64,000 bases of DNA, taken from Pelotomaculum_C sp050950345 (GTDB lineage: Bacteria; Bacillota; Desulfotomaculia; Desulfotomaculales; Pelotomaculaceae). The notes under the pieces were generated by a model that saw only the letters and a list, made by a program, of their open reading frames with translations, ran no database searches and was not told the origin of the DNA. Numbering within the stretch: position 1 is the first letter of the stretch; the number at the start of each line of letters is the position of its first letter. Positions 33,959 through 43,428 of this stretch are shown one piece after another. The translations under genes and the position numbers were made by a program. The DNA lies in assembly GCA_050950345.1 (NCBI GenBank), contig JBMNHK010000003.1:124001-188000 (forward strand). Reading direction: 5' to 3'.

Positions 33959-35170
33959 TTATACAATTTTTCTTATAATAGTATATGGCGGCACGGGCCT
34001 GGCAAAAGGCACCTTAATCAGCTGTCTTGGATGAGGGGCGGCATCAACCAACCGTCCTTCTTCATCAATAATCCTGCTCACATTTTGGTTGAAGTCAATT
34101 TCTCCAGGCACAAGCACCTCCAATTGGTCACCTACAGCAAAATGGTTTCTCTGCTCAACCAGCGCCAGCCCTGTAGCGGGATCATAGTCCCTGACCAGGC
34201 CCACAAAAACGCGGCTTCTGCGGTAGATTCCCGTCCCATAATGCTGACCAGAAGTTTCAGGCCGTCCAAACATAAAGCCCGTAGTATATTTACGGTGGCT
34301 TACTTTGTTAAGCTCCTCCAACCAGACCGGATCAAAACAGTAATTATGAGGGTCATGTTGATAAGCATCCAGTGCTGCGCGGTAAGCCTTCACCACGCTG
34401 GCGACATAATTGGCGCTTTTCATCCGCCCTTCAATTTTAAAACTCTTTATACCTGCCTCCATGAGTTCAGGTATATGCTCGATAAGACAGAGATCACGTG
34501 AGCTCAGTATATAGGTACCTCTTTCATCCTCCTCAACAGGAAAACACTCGCCGGGTCTTTTTTCCTCCATAAGGGTATACTGCCAGCGGCAGGATTGAGC
34601 ACAATCGCCACGATTGGCATCCCTGCCGGTAAGATAGTTGCTGAGAAGGCATCGGCCTGAATAGGCCATACACATGGCTCCGTGCACAAAGATCTCCAGA
34701 TCCGCTTCCACCTTGCTGCTTATTTCCTTAATTTCAGCCAGTGAAAGTTCCCGGGCCAATATAATGCGTGATACCCCTTGCCGGGACCAAAACCTGGCGG
34801 CAGCCCAATTGGTGGTATTCGCCTGGGTGCTTAAGTGTACCGGCAGCTGTGGAAAACCTGTCCTGACCAGATCAAGAACTCCTGGATCGGATACAATAAC
34901 CCCATCCACACCAGCATCTACTAATGAAGCAAGATAACCAGGCAACAGCTCTAAATCCCGGTTATGGGCAAAAATATTAACTGTTACATATACTTTGGCG
35001 CCGTTTGTGTGGGCAAAATCCACTCCTGCAGTGAGTTCATCAGGAGCAAAATTACCTGCCCCGGCTCGTAAACCAAAATGCCGCCCACCGAGGTAGACGG
35101 CATCGGCACCATATAGTATGGCAATTTTTAATTTTTCCAAATCCCCCGCAGGGGCTAATAATTCCGCCAT
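33959..35170 (-). CDS. U32 family peptidase-like protein (TrhP/YrrO type)
   Basis: A 403-residue U32 protein. Motifs: YLGGRHFGLRAGAGNF near the start, VHGAMCMAYSGRCLLSNYLTGRDANRGDCAQSCRW near residues 163-197 with the cysteine set, and FKIEGRMKSANYVASVVKAYR. Relatives YrrN/YrrO (TrhP) hydroxylate uridine 34 of tRNA using a prephenate-derived cofactor or pathway rather than acting as proteases. Its end is one base from the mltG start region; usual partner of mltG in Firmicutes. Confidence 0.88.
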   Translation of the reverse strand: MAELLAPAGDLEKLKIAILYGADAVYLGGRHFGLRAGAGNFAPDELTAGVDFAHTNGAKVYVTVNIFAHNRDLELLPGYLASLVDAGVDGVIVSDPGVLDLVRTGFPQLPVHLSTQANTTNWAAARFWSRQGVSRIILARELSLAEIKEISSKVEADLEIFVHGAMCMAYSGRCLLSNYLTGRDANRGDCAQSCRWQYTLMEEKRPGECFPVEEDERGTYILSSRDLCLIEHIPELMEAGIKSFKIEGRMKSANYVASVVKAYRAALDAYQHDPHNYCFDPVWLEELNKVSHRKYTTGFMFGRPETSGQHYGTGIYRRSRVFVGLVRDYDPATGLALVEQRNHFAVGDQLEVLVPGEIDFNQNVSRIIDEEGRLVDAAPHPRQLIKVPFARPVPPYTIIRKIV

Positions 35171-36207
35171 TACTGATACAGCTCCCTATTGATATCATGA
35201 TCAGACAAAGTGGTGGCAAATGCATGAGAACCATCCGGTTTGGCAACATAATACAGATAGTCTGTAGCTGCCGGTTGAACGGCTGCCAGCAACGAAGCCC
35301 TGCCGGGCATCGCTATAGGACCCGGTGGTAATCCATAATGTTTGTAGGTATTATAAGGTGAATCAACTTCCAGGTCCTTGTAATAAATGATAGGTTTGTT
35401 TTCACCCAGCGCATACTGTATGGTGGCATCGATTTGCAGGAGCATTGGGATCTTCAAACGGTTATAAATAACACCTGCAATGAGGGGCCTCTCTTCGTCA
35501 GCCTTAGCTTCTCTTTCAATAAGAGAAGCAATAGTGACCGCCTGGTGCACATTTATACCATTCCTTGCAGTCAAAGTAGCATAATCCAGTTCTTTCATCT
35601 CCCGGTCAAAGCGGTTTAACATCGTCTCAACAATGGTGCCCTCATCGACGCCTAATTCAAAATTATAGGTATCGGGAAAGAGATACCCTTCCAACCGCCT
35701 ATCCCCTTTGGGAACCCCTTGGAGAAAGCTGAAATCAAAATGCTGCTCTCTAACGACAGCCATAAAACGGTCCCTTTCCACAAGTCCTTTTTCGGCCAGT
35801 AGATCCGCAATCTGTTCTGTGTTAAAGCCCTCAGGAATTGTAACCCTGTAAAACACCTGTTGTCCGTTAACCAGTTCCATCGCTAGCCGCGGTGTGGAAA
35901 AACCGCTATTCAGCACATAATGCCCGGCCTTAATCCGTGCATCCAGGCCCATGCATCTGGTGTATAGATTAAAAGCCACAGAGCTGCGCACAAGCCCTTC
36001 TTCCTCTAAAATCTTGCCTATTGTGGCAGCAACTGCCTCCTGGGGTATGGCTACAACTACTTCCCGGCCCTCACCCTGCAGTGTAACAGGCGACAGGAGC
36101 ATACCTAAAAATATGACAAAGCCAACTGCAGCCGCCAGCCCCAGGAGCACAAATAGACGAACATTGGCGCTATTCCCTTTTAATAATATATTTTTACCAT
36201 ATTTCAT
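35170..36207 (-). CDS. mltG: Endolytic murein transglycosylase MltG
   Basis: A 345-residue bitopic protein that cuts nascent glycan strands and sets their length. A transmembrane helix at about 16-38 precedes a LysM-like domain and the YceG catalytic domain, with the catalytic Glu in IASLIEREAK. ATG at 36207 is chosen because GGAGC lies five bases upstream; a TTG 19 codons earlier (36264) is less supported. It shares a base with the start of the U32 gene. Confidence 0.93.
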   Translation of the reverse strand: MKYGKNILLKGNSANVRLFVLLGLAAAVGFVIFLGMLLSPVTLQGEGREVVVAIPQEAVAATIGKILEEEGLVRSSVAFNLYTRCMGLDARIKAGHYVLNSGFSTPRLAMELVNGQQVFYRVTIPEGFNTEQIADLLAEKGLVERDRFMAVVREQHFDFSFLQGVPKGDRRLEGYLFPDTYNFELGVDEGTIVETMLNRFDREMKELDYATLTARNGINVHQAVTIASLIEREAKADEERPLIAGVIYNRLKIPMLLQIDATIQYALGENKPIIYYKDLEVDSPYNTYKHYGLPPGPIAMPGRASLLAAVQPAATDYLYYVAKPDGSHAFATTLSDHDINRELYQ

Positions 36208-36270
36208 ACTTGCTCCATTTTGCACCTTTGACTTAATCGCATTAAAGAGACGCCGGCTTAGCAACCAGGT

Positions 36271-37779
36271 TTAATTGCCGGGCATTGGAATAGCCGGATT
36301 TTCAGAAGCAGTATTACCTGCTGAATTAGTATTACTTGATGAAGTAGTATTACTTGCTCCTGTAGTATCCGACTCATCATCGTCACCTGTCACTTCACCC
36401 GGAGTAGAAGGCGCTATTTGAGGCACATCCTGGACAGCAGTACCTACAGCAATGATCTTATTAACCGCGTTGTAGTCACTGGCAGGCAGCATTTCTCTTT
36501 TTTCGATTACACCATTGTTTCTTACGACTCTTTCCGCTACTGCTATATAACCCCTTGCGCCTTCACGTTTTACAACCTCATCGCCCTCTGGCAAACTGTC
36601 GTCTGTTTCATAAATCACCTGCGGCTCAATTACCCTGGTGACCCATGAACTGATTGTAACGTCTCTTTTATAGTCTGTATTGCCATAAATATTAAAGGTC
36701 AGACTGCCGCCTGAGATATAGGCCTTGATATAGAGGTAGCTGTCGGTATTGTTCCTGAATTTCAGATCAATCAGCTCATACACTACAGTTGCATCACGAC
36801 CGATAGGAACATACGATACAGGCAGGGAGTGGCAAGTGCGTTCCACAACTTCCAGGTTGGCTAGAAGAATGCTGTTATAAAGAGTGGATGAAACCTGGCA
36901 AACACCGCCCCCCGGCCCATCCACCAATTCATCATTGACAATCACCGGGGCATTTTTATACCCAGCCTCGGTGCTTCTGGGTCCGACTACATCGTTAAAG
37001 GATACTTCGTGACCGGGCATGATTAACAGCTCATCAAAAGCCCGCGCCGCAACACTGACATTATAACTCCTGCCGGTTACCGAGGGATCGAACCAGGTGG
37101 TATAAGTAGACAATAAACCATTAACACCCATAGAAGCAACAAAAGCTGTCGAGCGGGATGGAGCAACGGGCACCAGGTTCAAAGTGACCTCTTGATTGTG
37201 CCCTGCTGTCAGAGAAGCGTTAATATCTTTTTCCAATCTCTCAAGATCAATACCAATTCCGTCTTTGGCCGGCACAACGGACACAGTATTATCGCTGTTA
37301 ATCTTAAAGGTTGCATCTTGCGGTAGAATTATAATATCTTCCGTAAGCTCATAAACTTTTTGAGCTAGTTTTTCATGATCATATTCAATAAATGGTGTTA
37401 AGGACAAGCCTGTTTTTTGCAGCATTCTCCGGTCCTGCCAGCGTTTGATGAACGAACCGTTCTTGCCGGCTTGCAAAGCTTGGTCCATGACCGCCTCTTT
37501 ATTTAGATTAAGACCAACTTCGTCCAGAGGTAAAGGCCAGGTTTGATCCTCATGTCGCAATAAAACCCTGGAAGCCCTTAAATTCTTTTCTACTTCACCT
37601 AACCTGATCACGCCTTCTGCTTTGTTAAGCCCCCCTAAAGGGACACCCAGTACCTCCACCCCGTCGAGAACTCTTTCGGACGTAACGCCAAAAAAACCTG
37701 AACCAAATAAGATAACAGGTGTAAAGATTACTACAGCTATGATGAGGCTATAGAGCATCCGTTTTCCTTTGTCGGACAC
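36271..37779 (-). CDS. VanW family protein with peptidoglycan-binding domain
   Basis: A 502-residue exported protein: membrane anchor at residues 8-28, a YoaR/peptidoglycan-binding-4 type domain at about 40-215, then the VanW domain (MPGHEVSFNDVVGPRSTEAGYKNAP, GGGVCQVSSTLYNSILLANLEVVER). The C-terminal 40 residues are a Ser/Thr/Asn tail. GTG at 37779 is used since GGGGGT is six bases upstream; the ATG five codons before it is inside that site. VanW function is unknown; cell-wall context agrees with the family. Confidence 0.88.
   Translation of the reverse strand: MSDKGKRMLYSLIIAVVIFTPVILFGSGFFGVTSERVLDGVEVLGVPLGGLNKAEGVIRLGEVEKNLRASRVLLRHEDQTWPLPLDEVGLNLNKEAVMDQALQAGKNGSFIKRWQDRRMLQKTGLSLTPFIEYDHEKLAQKVYELTEDIIILPQDATFKINSDNTVSVVPAKDGIGIDLERLEKDINASLTAGHNQEVTLNLVPVAPSRSTAFVASMGVNGLLSTYTTWFDPSVTGRSYNVSVAARAFDELLIMPGHEVSFNDVVGPRSTEAGYKNAPVIVNDELVDGPGGGVCQVSSTLYNSILLANLEVVERTCHSLPVSYVPIGRDATVVYELIDLKFRNNTDSYLYIKAYISGGSLTFNIYGNTDYKRDVTISSWVTRVIEPQVIYETDDSLPEGDEVVKREGARGYIAVAERVVRNNGVIEKREMLPASDYNAVNKIIAVGTAVQDVPQIAPSTPGEVTGDDDESDTTGASNTTSSSNTNSAGNTASENPAIPMPGN
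36310..36375. repeat. Imperfect short tandem repeats encoding the VanW tail
   Basis: Degenerate copies of AGTAGTATTACTTGC-like units code for the Asn/Thr/Ser-rich tail of the VanW protein. Typical of a length-variable spacer. Confidence 0.4.
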
Positions 37780-37798
37780 AAAAAAGACCCCCATTCAT

Positions 37799-37838
37799 AA
37801 AAAAAGCCGGATTGTGGATGTGCCCGCAACCAGCGATT
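37799..37838 (-). terminator. Terminator after the DUF1292 gene
   Basis: Minus-strand GCTGGTTGCGG and CCACAATCCGGC form an imperfect stem, followed by seven T, nine bases after the gene. Confidence 0.75.
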
Positions 37839-37846
37839 TTTAAGCT

Positions 37847-38116
37847 TTACTCGGCTTCCTCTGTCAGTGTCTCTTCCCAGGCATCGGCTACCTTTTCCCA
37901 TTCCTCGTCATCTTCAATATCTACCAAAAGCTCATTGCCCTCTTCATCGACGGTAAACTTAAGGATAATAGCTTCATCGTTCTCTTCCTCGATCGGTAGC
38001 AGGATTGCATATTCTGTTCCCGCAACATTTATGATATCAACGACTGCAAAGTCATGCTCTGCTCCTTCTTCATCAATCAAAGTGATGATCTCTTCTTGTT
38101 CATTCACCATATCCAC
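37847..38116 (-). CDS. DUF1292 acidic small protein (YrzB-like)
   Basis: An 89-residue very acidic protein: EEIITLIDEEGAEHDFAVVDII and YAILLPIEEENDEAIILKF are the two DUF1292 strands-rich stretches. Function unknown. The order ireB-ruvX-yrzB is conserved in Firmicutes; here an aldo/keto reductase is inserted between ireB and ruvX. Confidence 0.9.
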   Translation of the reverse strand: MDMVNEQEEIITLIDEEGAEHDFAVVDIINVAGTEYAILLPIEEENDEAIILKFTVDEEGNELLVDIEDDEEWEKVADAWEETLTEEAE

Positions 38117-38186
38117 CTCTTTAGAAGTTTATAGTTCATTCTATATTAAATAAAGGTAACTGTCAAGAAATCTCGAATTGGTAAAT

Positions 38187-38600
38187 TTAATGTTTTTGAT
38201 CCAGGTATCTTTGCAGGATTAATACTGCCGCCATTTTATCAATTACCTTTTTGCGTTTAGCCCGGCTTAGATCAGCCTGCAGTAATAACTTCTCAGCAGC
38301 TACCGTTGTAAGACGCTCATCGATCATTTCTACGGGTATATTTAACTTATGACCCAGCTGTTCAGCAAAGAATCTGGCTTTTTCAGCATGGGGGCCGGAA
38401 CTGCCGTCCATATTTAGAGGCAGCCCAATAATTATTTTTTCTACTTCATAACGCTTTACATATTCATTAATCGTTGCTATATCAGCATTAATTGACCCCT
38501 TGCTTATGACAACACCCAATCCCTGGGCCGTCCACCCCAGGGGGTCACTCACAGCCAGGCCGATTTTTTTTTCTCCCAAATCAATACCCAAAATACGCAT
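38187..38600 (-). CDS. ruvX: Holliday junction resolvase-like / rRNA-processing nuclease RuvX (YqgF)
   Basis: A 137-residue RNase H-fold protein. The first strand RILGIDLGEKKIGLAVSDPLG holds the catalytic Asp; IIGLPLNMDGSSG and DERLTT follow. E. coli YqgF trims the 16S rRNA 5' end, and some homologs resolve Holliday junctions. The start overlaps the aldo/keto reductase stop by one base. Confidence 0.94.
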   Translation of the reverse strand: MRILGIDLGEKKIGLAVSDPLGWTAQGLGVVISKGSINADIATINEYVKRYEVEKIIIGLPLNMDGSSGPHAEKARFFAEQLGHKLNIPVEMIDERLTTVAAEKLLLQADLSRAKRKKVIDKMAAVLILQRYLDQKH

Positions 38601-39547
38601 TATATCACCTTAATACAGAATTCTGCACATGCAGCTCCACAATAACCACAGCGAGTGCAGAGCTGGTGCTCCACCACTGCTTTACCATTGTGCAGGCTCA
38701 AAGCACCGGAGGAGCATCTTGATACACAGGTGCCGCAACCAAAACAATAATCCTCAATATGTACATGCCTGGGCTGTTGCCTGACGGAGGCCTGTAATTT
38801 CTCCGGGACTGGTAATCCGCTAAAAAAGCAGGTGTTATAGGTCACTTCCTCAACTGTACTCATACCCACTGCGATAGAGGACAATTCCGGTATGGACAGG
38901 GCGAAAGACAGAGCAGCTTCAGTTTGACCCAATAAATGCCCGCCACCCAGTACTTTCATACCGTATAATCCTTTACCGGCTGCATAGGCTTTTTTAATCG
39001 CCTCAAGCATATCCCGGGTGTTGCCCCCTTTGATGCCAATGCCGCTCATATTAATCAAAGGATGAATTACTTCTATTTCGGGCACAGCAGCAGCCCCCAA
39101 TACTCCTTCAACATGATGGGTGGAAATACCAATAGCCCGTACTAATCCTTTATGTTTAGCTTCCAGCAGGTATTCGATAGCTTCCCAGTGTCCTCTAATA
39201 GTCAAAATGGACTCTTGCTCGTGGAGCATAAAGATATCTATATAATCCCGCTTTATTTCCCTCAAGGCAAGTTCCAAACTCTCCTGCATAGCCTGAGAAG
39301 TGTACGCATAACATTTTGACGCAATGATGATGTCATTCCGGCATCCCTTAATTGCCTCACGAATATAACTATAGGCGTTGTATAATTCTGCAGTATCAAT
39401 AAAATTAACCCCTGCATCCAGGGCAGCACGAATCACACGTACCCCTTCCTCAAGGGATAAATTAGTCTGTAATGGACTGATTGTCAGAGCGCCGAAACAA
39501 AGGCGGGAAACCTGCAAACCTGTTGTGCCTAAAGCTCTATATTGCAA
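38600..39547 (-). CDS. Aldo/keto reductase with C-terminal 2[4Fe-4S] ferredoxin domain
   Basis: A 315-residue enzyme. The TIM barrel (1-250) has the catalytic set D51, Y56, K78 and H109; the C-terminus carries two CxxCxxCxxxC clusters at C268/C271/C274/C278 and C297/C300/C303/C307. Iron-sulfur AKRs are common in anaerobes; substrate unknown. It is one base from ruvX and 24 bases after ireB, so cotranscription is likely. Confidence 0.92.
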   Translation of the reverse strand: MQYRALGTTGLQVSRLCFGALTISPLQTNLSLEEGVRVIRAALDAGVNFIDTAELYNAYSYIREAIKGCRNDIIIASKCYAYTSQAMQESLELALREIKRDYIDIFMLHEQESILTIRGHWEAIEYLLEAKHKGLVRAIGISTHHVEGVLGAAAVPEIEVIHPLINMSGIGIKGGNTRDMLEAIKKAYAAGKGLYGMKVLGGGHLLGQTEAALSFALSIPELSSIAVGMSTVEEVTYNTCFFSGLPVPEKLQASVRQQPRHVHIEDYCFGCGTCVSRCSSGALSLHNGKAVVEHQLCTRCGYCGAACAEFCIKVI

Positions 39548-39571
39548 TCATTAATCTCCTATAAGCACTTA

Positions 39572-39829
39572 CTATTTTTTCAGGTAGCTTTTAAGCAACT
39601 CCTCAAGGATTTCATCACGCTCAAGCCGCCTGATCATACTGCGAGCGTTGCCGTGACTGGTTATATATGCCGGATCCCCTGAAAGAAGATACCCTACCAG
39701 CTGGTTGATCGGATTGTATCCTTTTTCCTGTAACAACTCATGCACCTGGAGCAAAATTTCCCTGGCTTTGTTTACTTCTTCAGTATTGACCTTAAACATC
39801 ATGGTTTCATCTGAGACATCCCAGGACAT
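39572..39829 (-). CDS. ireB: IreB family regulatory phosphoprotein (DUF965)
   Basis: An 85-residue protein with the family core DETMMFKV and EKGYNPINQLVGYLLSGDPAYITSH. In Enterococcus IreB is phosphorylated by the IreK Ser/Thr kinase and affects cephalosporin resistance. ATG at 39829 has AAAGGGG upstream and gives the usual length; 14 extra upstream codons to 39871 run through a hairpin. It normally lies between alaS and ruvX; here a plus-strand GNAT gene separates it from alaS. Confidence 0.9.
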   Translation of the reverse strand: MSWDVSDETMMFKVNTEEVNKAREILLQVHELLQEKGYNPINQLVGYLLSGDPAYITSHGNARSMIRRLERDEILEELLKSYLKK

Positions 39830-39851
39830 AAATAGACCCCTTTCACAAAGA

Positions 39852-39872
39852 CATGCTATTATCATTAGCATG
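39852..39872. repeat. Inverted repeat in the ireB leader
   Basis: CATGCTA, seven bases, TAGCATG: perfect 7-bp arms between the ireB start and the divergent GNAT promoter. Operator or leader hairpin; not assigned. Confidence 0.35.
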
Positions 39873-39951
39873 ATAATTCATAAATATAACATTCATAGTA
39901 TTCTCTACCGCATTTCTTTTTCCTCTATTTTATAACTCTCTTTAAAGATGA

Positions 39952-39980
39952 TTGTATGGTGCTTTATAAGTATATATAAT
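39952..39980 (+). promoter_or_regulatory. Promoter of the GNAT gene
   Basis: TTGTAT, 17 bases, TATAAT, 36 bases before the start codon. The ribosome binding region AGGAAGGGGG is flanked by GGAAG and CTTCC, which could pair around it. Confidence 0.65.
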
Positions 39981-40015
39981 GTGATCACAATAAGAGGAAG
40001 GGGGATATACTTCCG

Positions 40016-40471
40016 ATGGAATTTGTTAAAGCCAAAATTGCGGATGTTGAGCCCATTCATGCCTTAATCACCTATTATGCAGAGAAAGGCTTAATGCTGG
40101 CCAGGCCCAGAGCTATGTTATATGAGCATTTGCGCGAGTTCACTGTAGCCAAGGAGCAAGGAAGGGTTATTGCAGCAGGTTCACTCCACATAATATGGGA
40201 GGACCTGGCTGAAATCAGAGCCCTGGCTGTAGTTCCGGAATATGCTAATCAAGGTCTGGGGCGGAAGCTGGTAAACATGTTTATCGAAGAAGCCAGGGAA
40301 CTGGGCATACCACGTCTATTTGCTCTCACCTACCAGCAGTCATTTTTTGAAAAATGCGGTTTCCATGTGGTGGAAAAGGAATCGCTCCCTCAAAAAGTCT
40401 GGAAAGAATGTGTTAACTGTCCAAAATTTCCTAATTGTGAAGAAATAGCAATGATTTATGATCTTCAATAA
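40016..40471 (+). CDS. ArgA-type N-acetyltransferase (GNAT)
   Basis: A 151-residue GNAT protein of the short N-acetylglutamate synthase-like class. AEIRALAVVPEYANQGLGRKLVNMFIEEARELG contains the acetyl-CoA pyrophosphate loop (QGLGRK). After FFEKCGF the tail has C-x2-C-x5-C-like cysteines (ECVNCPKFPNC), typical for the short ArgA group of Firmicutes and Actinobacteria. Probably acetylates glutamate, but no other arginine genes are nearby, so an orphan activity is possible. Confidence 0.8.
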   Translation: MEFVKAKIADVEPIHALITYYAEKGLMLARPRAMLYEHLREFTVAKEQGRVIAAGSLHIIWEDLAEIRALAVVPEYANQGLGRKLVNMFIEEARELGIPRLFALTYQQSFFEKCGFHVVEKESLPQKVWKECVNCPKFPNCEEIAMIYDLQ

Positions 40472-40507
40472 CAGGACAATAATTCATTACTTATAACTAA
40501 CAACAGC

Positions 40508-40535
40508 ATCCCCCGGCTATCAAAAACCGGGGGAT
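40508..40535. terminator. Hairpin between the convergent GNAT and alaS genes
   Basis: ATCCCCCGG and CCGGGGGAT arms with a 10-base loop. Very stable, but without a T-run on either side; it may act as a bidirectional terminator. Confidence 0.55.
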
Positions 40536-40548
40536 ATTGATCTATGGC

Positions 40549-43182
40549 TTACGATATTTGCTTTTCGGCAACTTGATATGCTTTTTCCAGCGCTTCACCG
40601 AGCTTGCCGGGATCCTTGCCGCCGGCTTGAGCCATGTCAGGACGGCCTCCACCATTGCCGCCTACAACAGCTGCAATTTCTTTGATCATCTTGCCGGCAT
40701 GCAACCCGCGTGGCAGTAAATCTTTTGTTACTGTTACCACCAGGTTGACTCGCCCATTCACAACTCCACCCAGTATAACCACGCCTGAACCCAACTTGTC
40801 TCTTAAAAGATCGACCATACCTCGCAGGCTATCCATATCATGAGCCGACACCTGACCTGCCAGCATTTTAACACCTTTTACTTCTCTTACACCATCAAGC
40901 AAATCCTGCACTTGATATTTTGCCAATTTAGCTTGCAATGCCTCGCTCTCATTCTCCAGTTCCTTGACATTTTTCAACAAGTTTTCAACCCGGTGGACCA
41001 GTTCATGAGGAGCTGCTTTAACCAGCCTGGCTACAGACTCGAGTTGTTCTTCTTTATTATGGATATAGCGCAAGGCCTCTTCGCCTGTGACGGCTTCTAT
41101 ACGCCGGATCCCGGTGCCAATACTGCTCTCGCCAACCAGCTTAAATAGTCCTACTTCGGCAGTAGAGCGAAGATGTGTCCCCCCGCAGAGCTCCATGCTG
41201 AAATCTCCCATCCTGACCACCCTGACTTGCTCACCATACTTTTCACCAAAAAGAGCCGTAGCACCAAGGGCCTTTGCTTCTTCTATCGTAGTTTCATAAG
41301 TTTCTACCGGTAAATTGGCAAGCACAAGCTGGTTAACCTTCTCCTCCAGCAGCTTCAATTCTTCAGGTGTCACACCTGTATAATGAGTGAAGTCAAACCT
41401 TAATCTCTCAGGTTCAACCAGAGAACCGGCCTGATTAACATGGGGGCCAAGAATCTCCTTAAGGCTTTGATGCAAAATATGTGTGGCGGAATGGTTGCGA
41501 CAGGTCGCCATTCTCTTTTGGCTGTCAACCTGCCCGGTCACTTGTTGGGCAACCTTAAAGTTCCCTTTGAGAACCTTGCCCTGATGAACGAAAAGATTCT
41601 CTACAGGTTTAACTACCTTAACCACTTCAACTTCAACATCAGGACTGCTCAAACGACCCTGGTCACTGACTTGCCCGCCAGATTCCCCATAAAACGGTGT
41701 CTCGTCCAGGATAAATTCTATTTCATCCCCCGGAACTGCTTCCATCACTCTATCGCCATCTTTGATGATAGCCAGTACCTTAGCTGTTCCCTGTAATGTA
41801 TCATAACCAATAAATTTGGTCTCACCCAGTTCTTCGCGCAGTTCTTTAAATACGGTATCCCGCTCGGATATATAATCTGTTTCTTGCCGCGCATCGCGGG
41901 CACGGCGGCGCTGCTCCTCCATGGCCTGAGCGAAGGCTTCGGTATCAACCGCAAAGCCCTGTTCGGCAGCCATCTCCTGAGTGAGTTCCAGTGGAAAACC
42001 GTATGTATCATAGAGCTTAAATGCTTCCTCACCGGATAAGCTGGTGGCACCGGCCGACTTAGCCTGCTCAATCAGGTGATTGAGAATTTCAGTCCCTTGA
42101 GCCAATGTTTCACCAAAACGCTCTTCTTCGATACGCACTACACGGAGGACATGTTCCTTGCCCTTGACCAACTCCGGATAAACCTGCCCCATCTGGCGGA
42201 TAACCGCCTCTACAACTTTATGTAAAAATGGCTCGCGAATGCCGTACAGGCGCCCGAAACGCACAGCACGCCGCAGCAAGCGACGAATAACATAACCGCG
42301 ACCCTCGTTGGAAGGCAACGCCCCATCCGTAATCGCAAAGGTTATAGCTCTGGCATGATCGGCTATAACTTTTAAGGCCACATCCACCTGCTCGTCCTGA
42401 CCATAGGTCAGATCACAAAGCTCAGCAGTAAAGTCCATGATCTCCCGTAATAGATCCGTATCAAAATTAGATGCAACTCCTTGCAATACAGAGGCCACCC
42501 TCTCCAGCCCAAAACCGGTATCAATGCCTTTATTGGTCAGTGGCGTATAATTGCCTTCTTCATCTTTGAAGTACTGGATAAAGACCAGGTTCCATATTTC
42601 CAGGTAGCGATCGCAATCACAACCAACGCCGCAATCCGGCGAGGCACAACCTCTTGCCGGACCAAGATCTACATAGATTTCCGAACAAGGCCCGCAAGGC
42701 CCCACGCCAATTTCCCAAAAATTAGTATCCCTGCCCAGGCGCACAATCCTCTCGCCGGGCACCCCAACCACTTTATGCCAAATCTCAAAAGCTTCATCAT
42801 CGTCTAAATAAATAGTTACCCATAATTTTTCAGCAGGTAAACCAAGGACATCGGTTACGAATTCCCAGGCCCAGGGAATAGCCGATTCTTTAAAGTAATC
42901 CCCAAAAGAAAAATTCCCCAGCATCTCAAAAAAGGTATGGTGCCTGGCGGTTCTGCCAACAGATTCAATGTCAGGCGTACGAAGACATTTTTGGCAGGTG
43001 GTCACTCTTTGAAACTCCGGCTTGGCAGCACCTGTAAAATATGGTTTAAACGGCACCATCCCGGCAGAGGTCCATAGGATACTCGGATCATTTACAGGGA
43101 TCAGGGAAGCGCTAGGCAATCTTTTGTGCCCTTTGCTTTCAAAAAAATTTAAAAAACTCTCCCTCAATTCATTACCGGTCAT
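40549..43182 (-). CDS. alaS: Alanyl-tRNA synthetase
   Basis: An 877-residue class II synthetase. The catalytic domain has HHTFFEMLGNFSFGDYFK (motif 2 region); the editing domain has HSATHILHQSL and CGGTHLRSTAEVGLFK, whose His/Cys residues bind zinc and clear mischarged Ser/Gly; the C-terminal DHHA1-type domain contains GGGRPDMAQAGG. An ATG at 43182 is chosen over the adjacent TTG; GGGAGGAG precedes both. A 240-base leader with its own promoter and a terminator hairpin precedes it. Confidence 0.97.
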   Translation of the reverse strand: MTGNELRESFLNFFESKGHKRLPSASLIPVNDPSILWTSAGMVPFKPYFTGAAKPEFQRVTTCQKCLRTPDIESVGRTARHHTFFEMLGNFSFGDYFKESAIPWAWEFVTDVLGLPAEKLWVTIYLDDDEAFEIWHKVVGVPGERIVRLGRDTNFWEIGVGPCGPCSEIYVDLGPARGCASPDCGVGCDCDRYLEIWNLVFIQYFKDEEGNYTPLTNKGIDTGFGLERVASVLQGVASNFDTDLLREIMDFTAELCDLTYGQDEQVDVALKVIADHARAITFAITDGALPSNEGRGYVIRRLLRRAVRFGRLYGIREPFLHKVVEAVIRQMGQVYPELVKGKEHVLRVVRIEEERFGETLAQGTEILNHLIEQAKSAGATSLSGEEAFKLYDTYGFPLELTQEMAAEQGFAVDTEAFAQAMEEQRRRARDARQETDYISERDTVFKELREELGETKFIGYDTLQGTAKVLAIIKDGDRVMEAVPGDEIEFILDETPFYGESGGQVSDQGRLSSPDVEVEVVKVVKPVENLFVHQGKVLKGNFKVAQQVTGQVDSQKRMATCRNHSATHILHQSLKEILGPHVNQAGSLVEPERLRFDFTHYTGVTPEELKLLEEKVNQLVLANLPVETYETTIEEAKALGATALFGEKYGEQVRVVRMGDFSMELCGGTHLRSTAEVGLFKLVGESSIGTGIRRIEAVTGEEALRYIHNKEEQLESVARLVKAAPHELVHRVENLLKNVKELENESEALQAKLAKYQVQDLLDGVREVKGVKMLAGQVSAHDMDSLRGMVDLLRDKLGSGVVILGGVVNGRVNLVVTVTKDLLPRGLHAGKMIKEIAAVVGGNGGGRPDMAQAGGKDPGKLGEALEKAYQVAEKQIS

Positions 43183-43300
43183 CAAGTCAAAGCTCCTCCC
43201 GCTTTTACCATCGGCATCATTAGATCTAAATACAGCACCGGTTATTATTACCTTTCAGTAGCCACAGCTCTTTATTACAGAAGCCCAAATACCCACATCA

Positions 43301-43350
43301 ATTAAAAGAACCTTCCCCTTAAAGAACATCTTTGCGGGACAAAAGGTTCT
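43301..43350 (-). promoter_or_regulatory. Attenuator-type terminator in the alaS leader
   Basis: Minus-strand hairpin AGAACC...GGTTCT with inner TCCC/GGGG pairing followed by TTTTAATT. It is about 75 bases into the leader and 120 bases before alaS. Nearby CCGGTTA (minus, 43395-43389) can pair with TAACCGG near 43240, bracketing it. No T-box sequence is seen, so the controlling signal is unknown. The rest of the 310-base gap (43183-43492) shows nothing else. Confidence 0.6.
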
Positions 43351-43428
43351 CCAATATGCCACTATGATTTAGTAAGGATTTTATTAACCGGCAACGATGT
43401 CGAACAAAGCTCATATTTTTGCGCTATA

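Noticed and set aside
36271..36375. CRISPR-like short repeats
   Set aside because: The repeats are degenerate, about 15 bases long and in frame in the VanW tail; no spacer structure.
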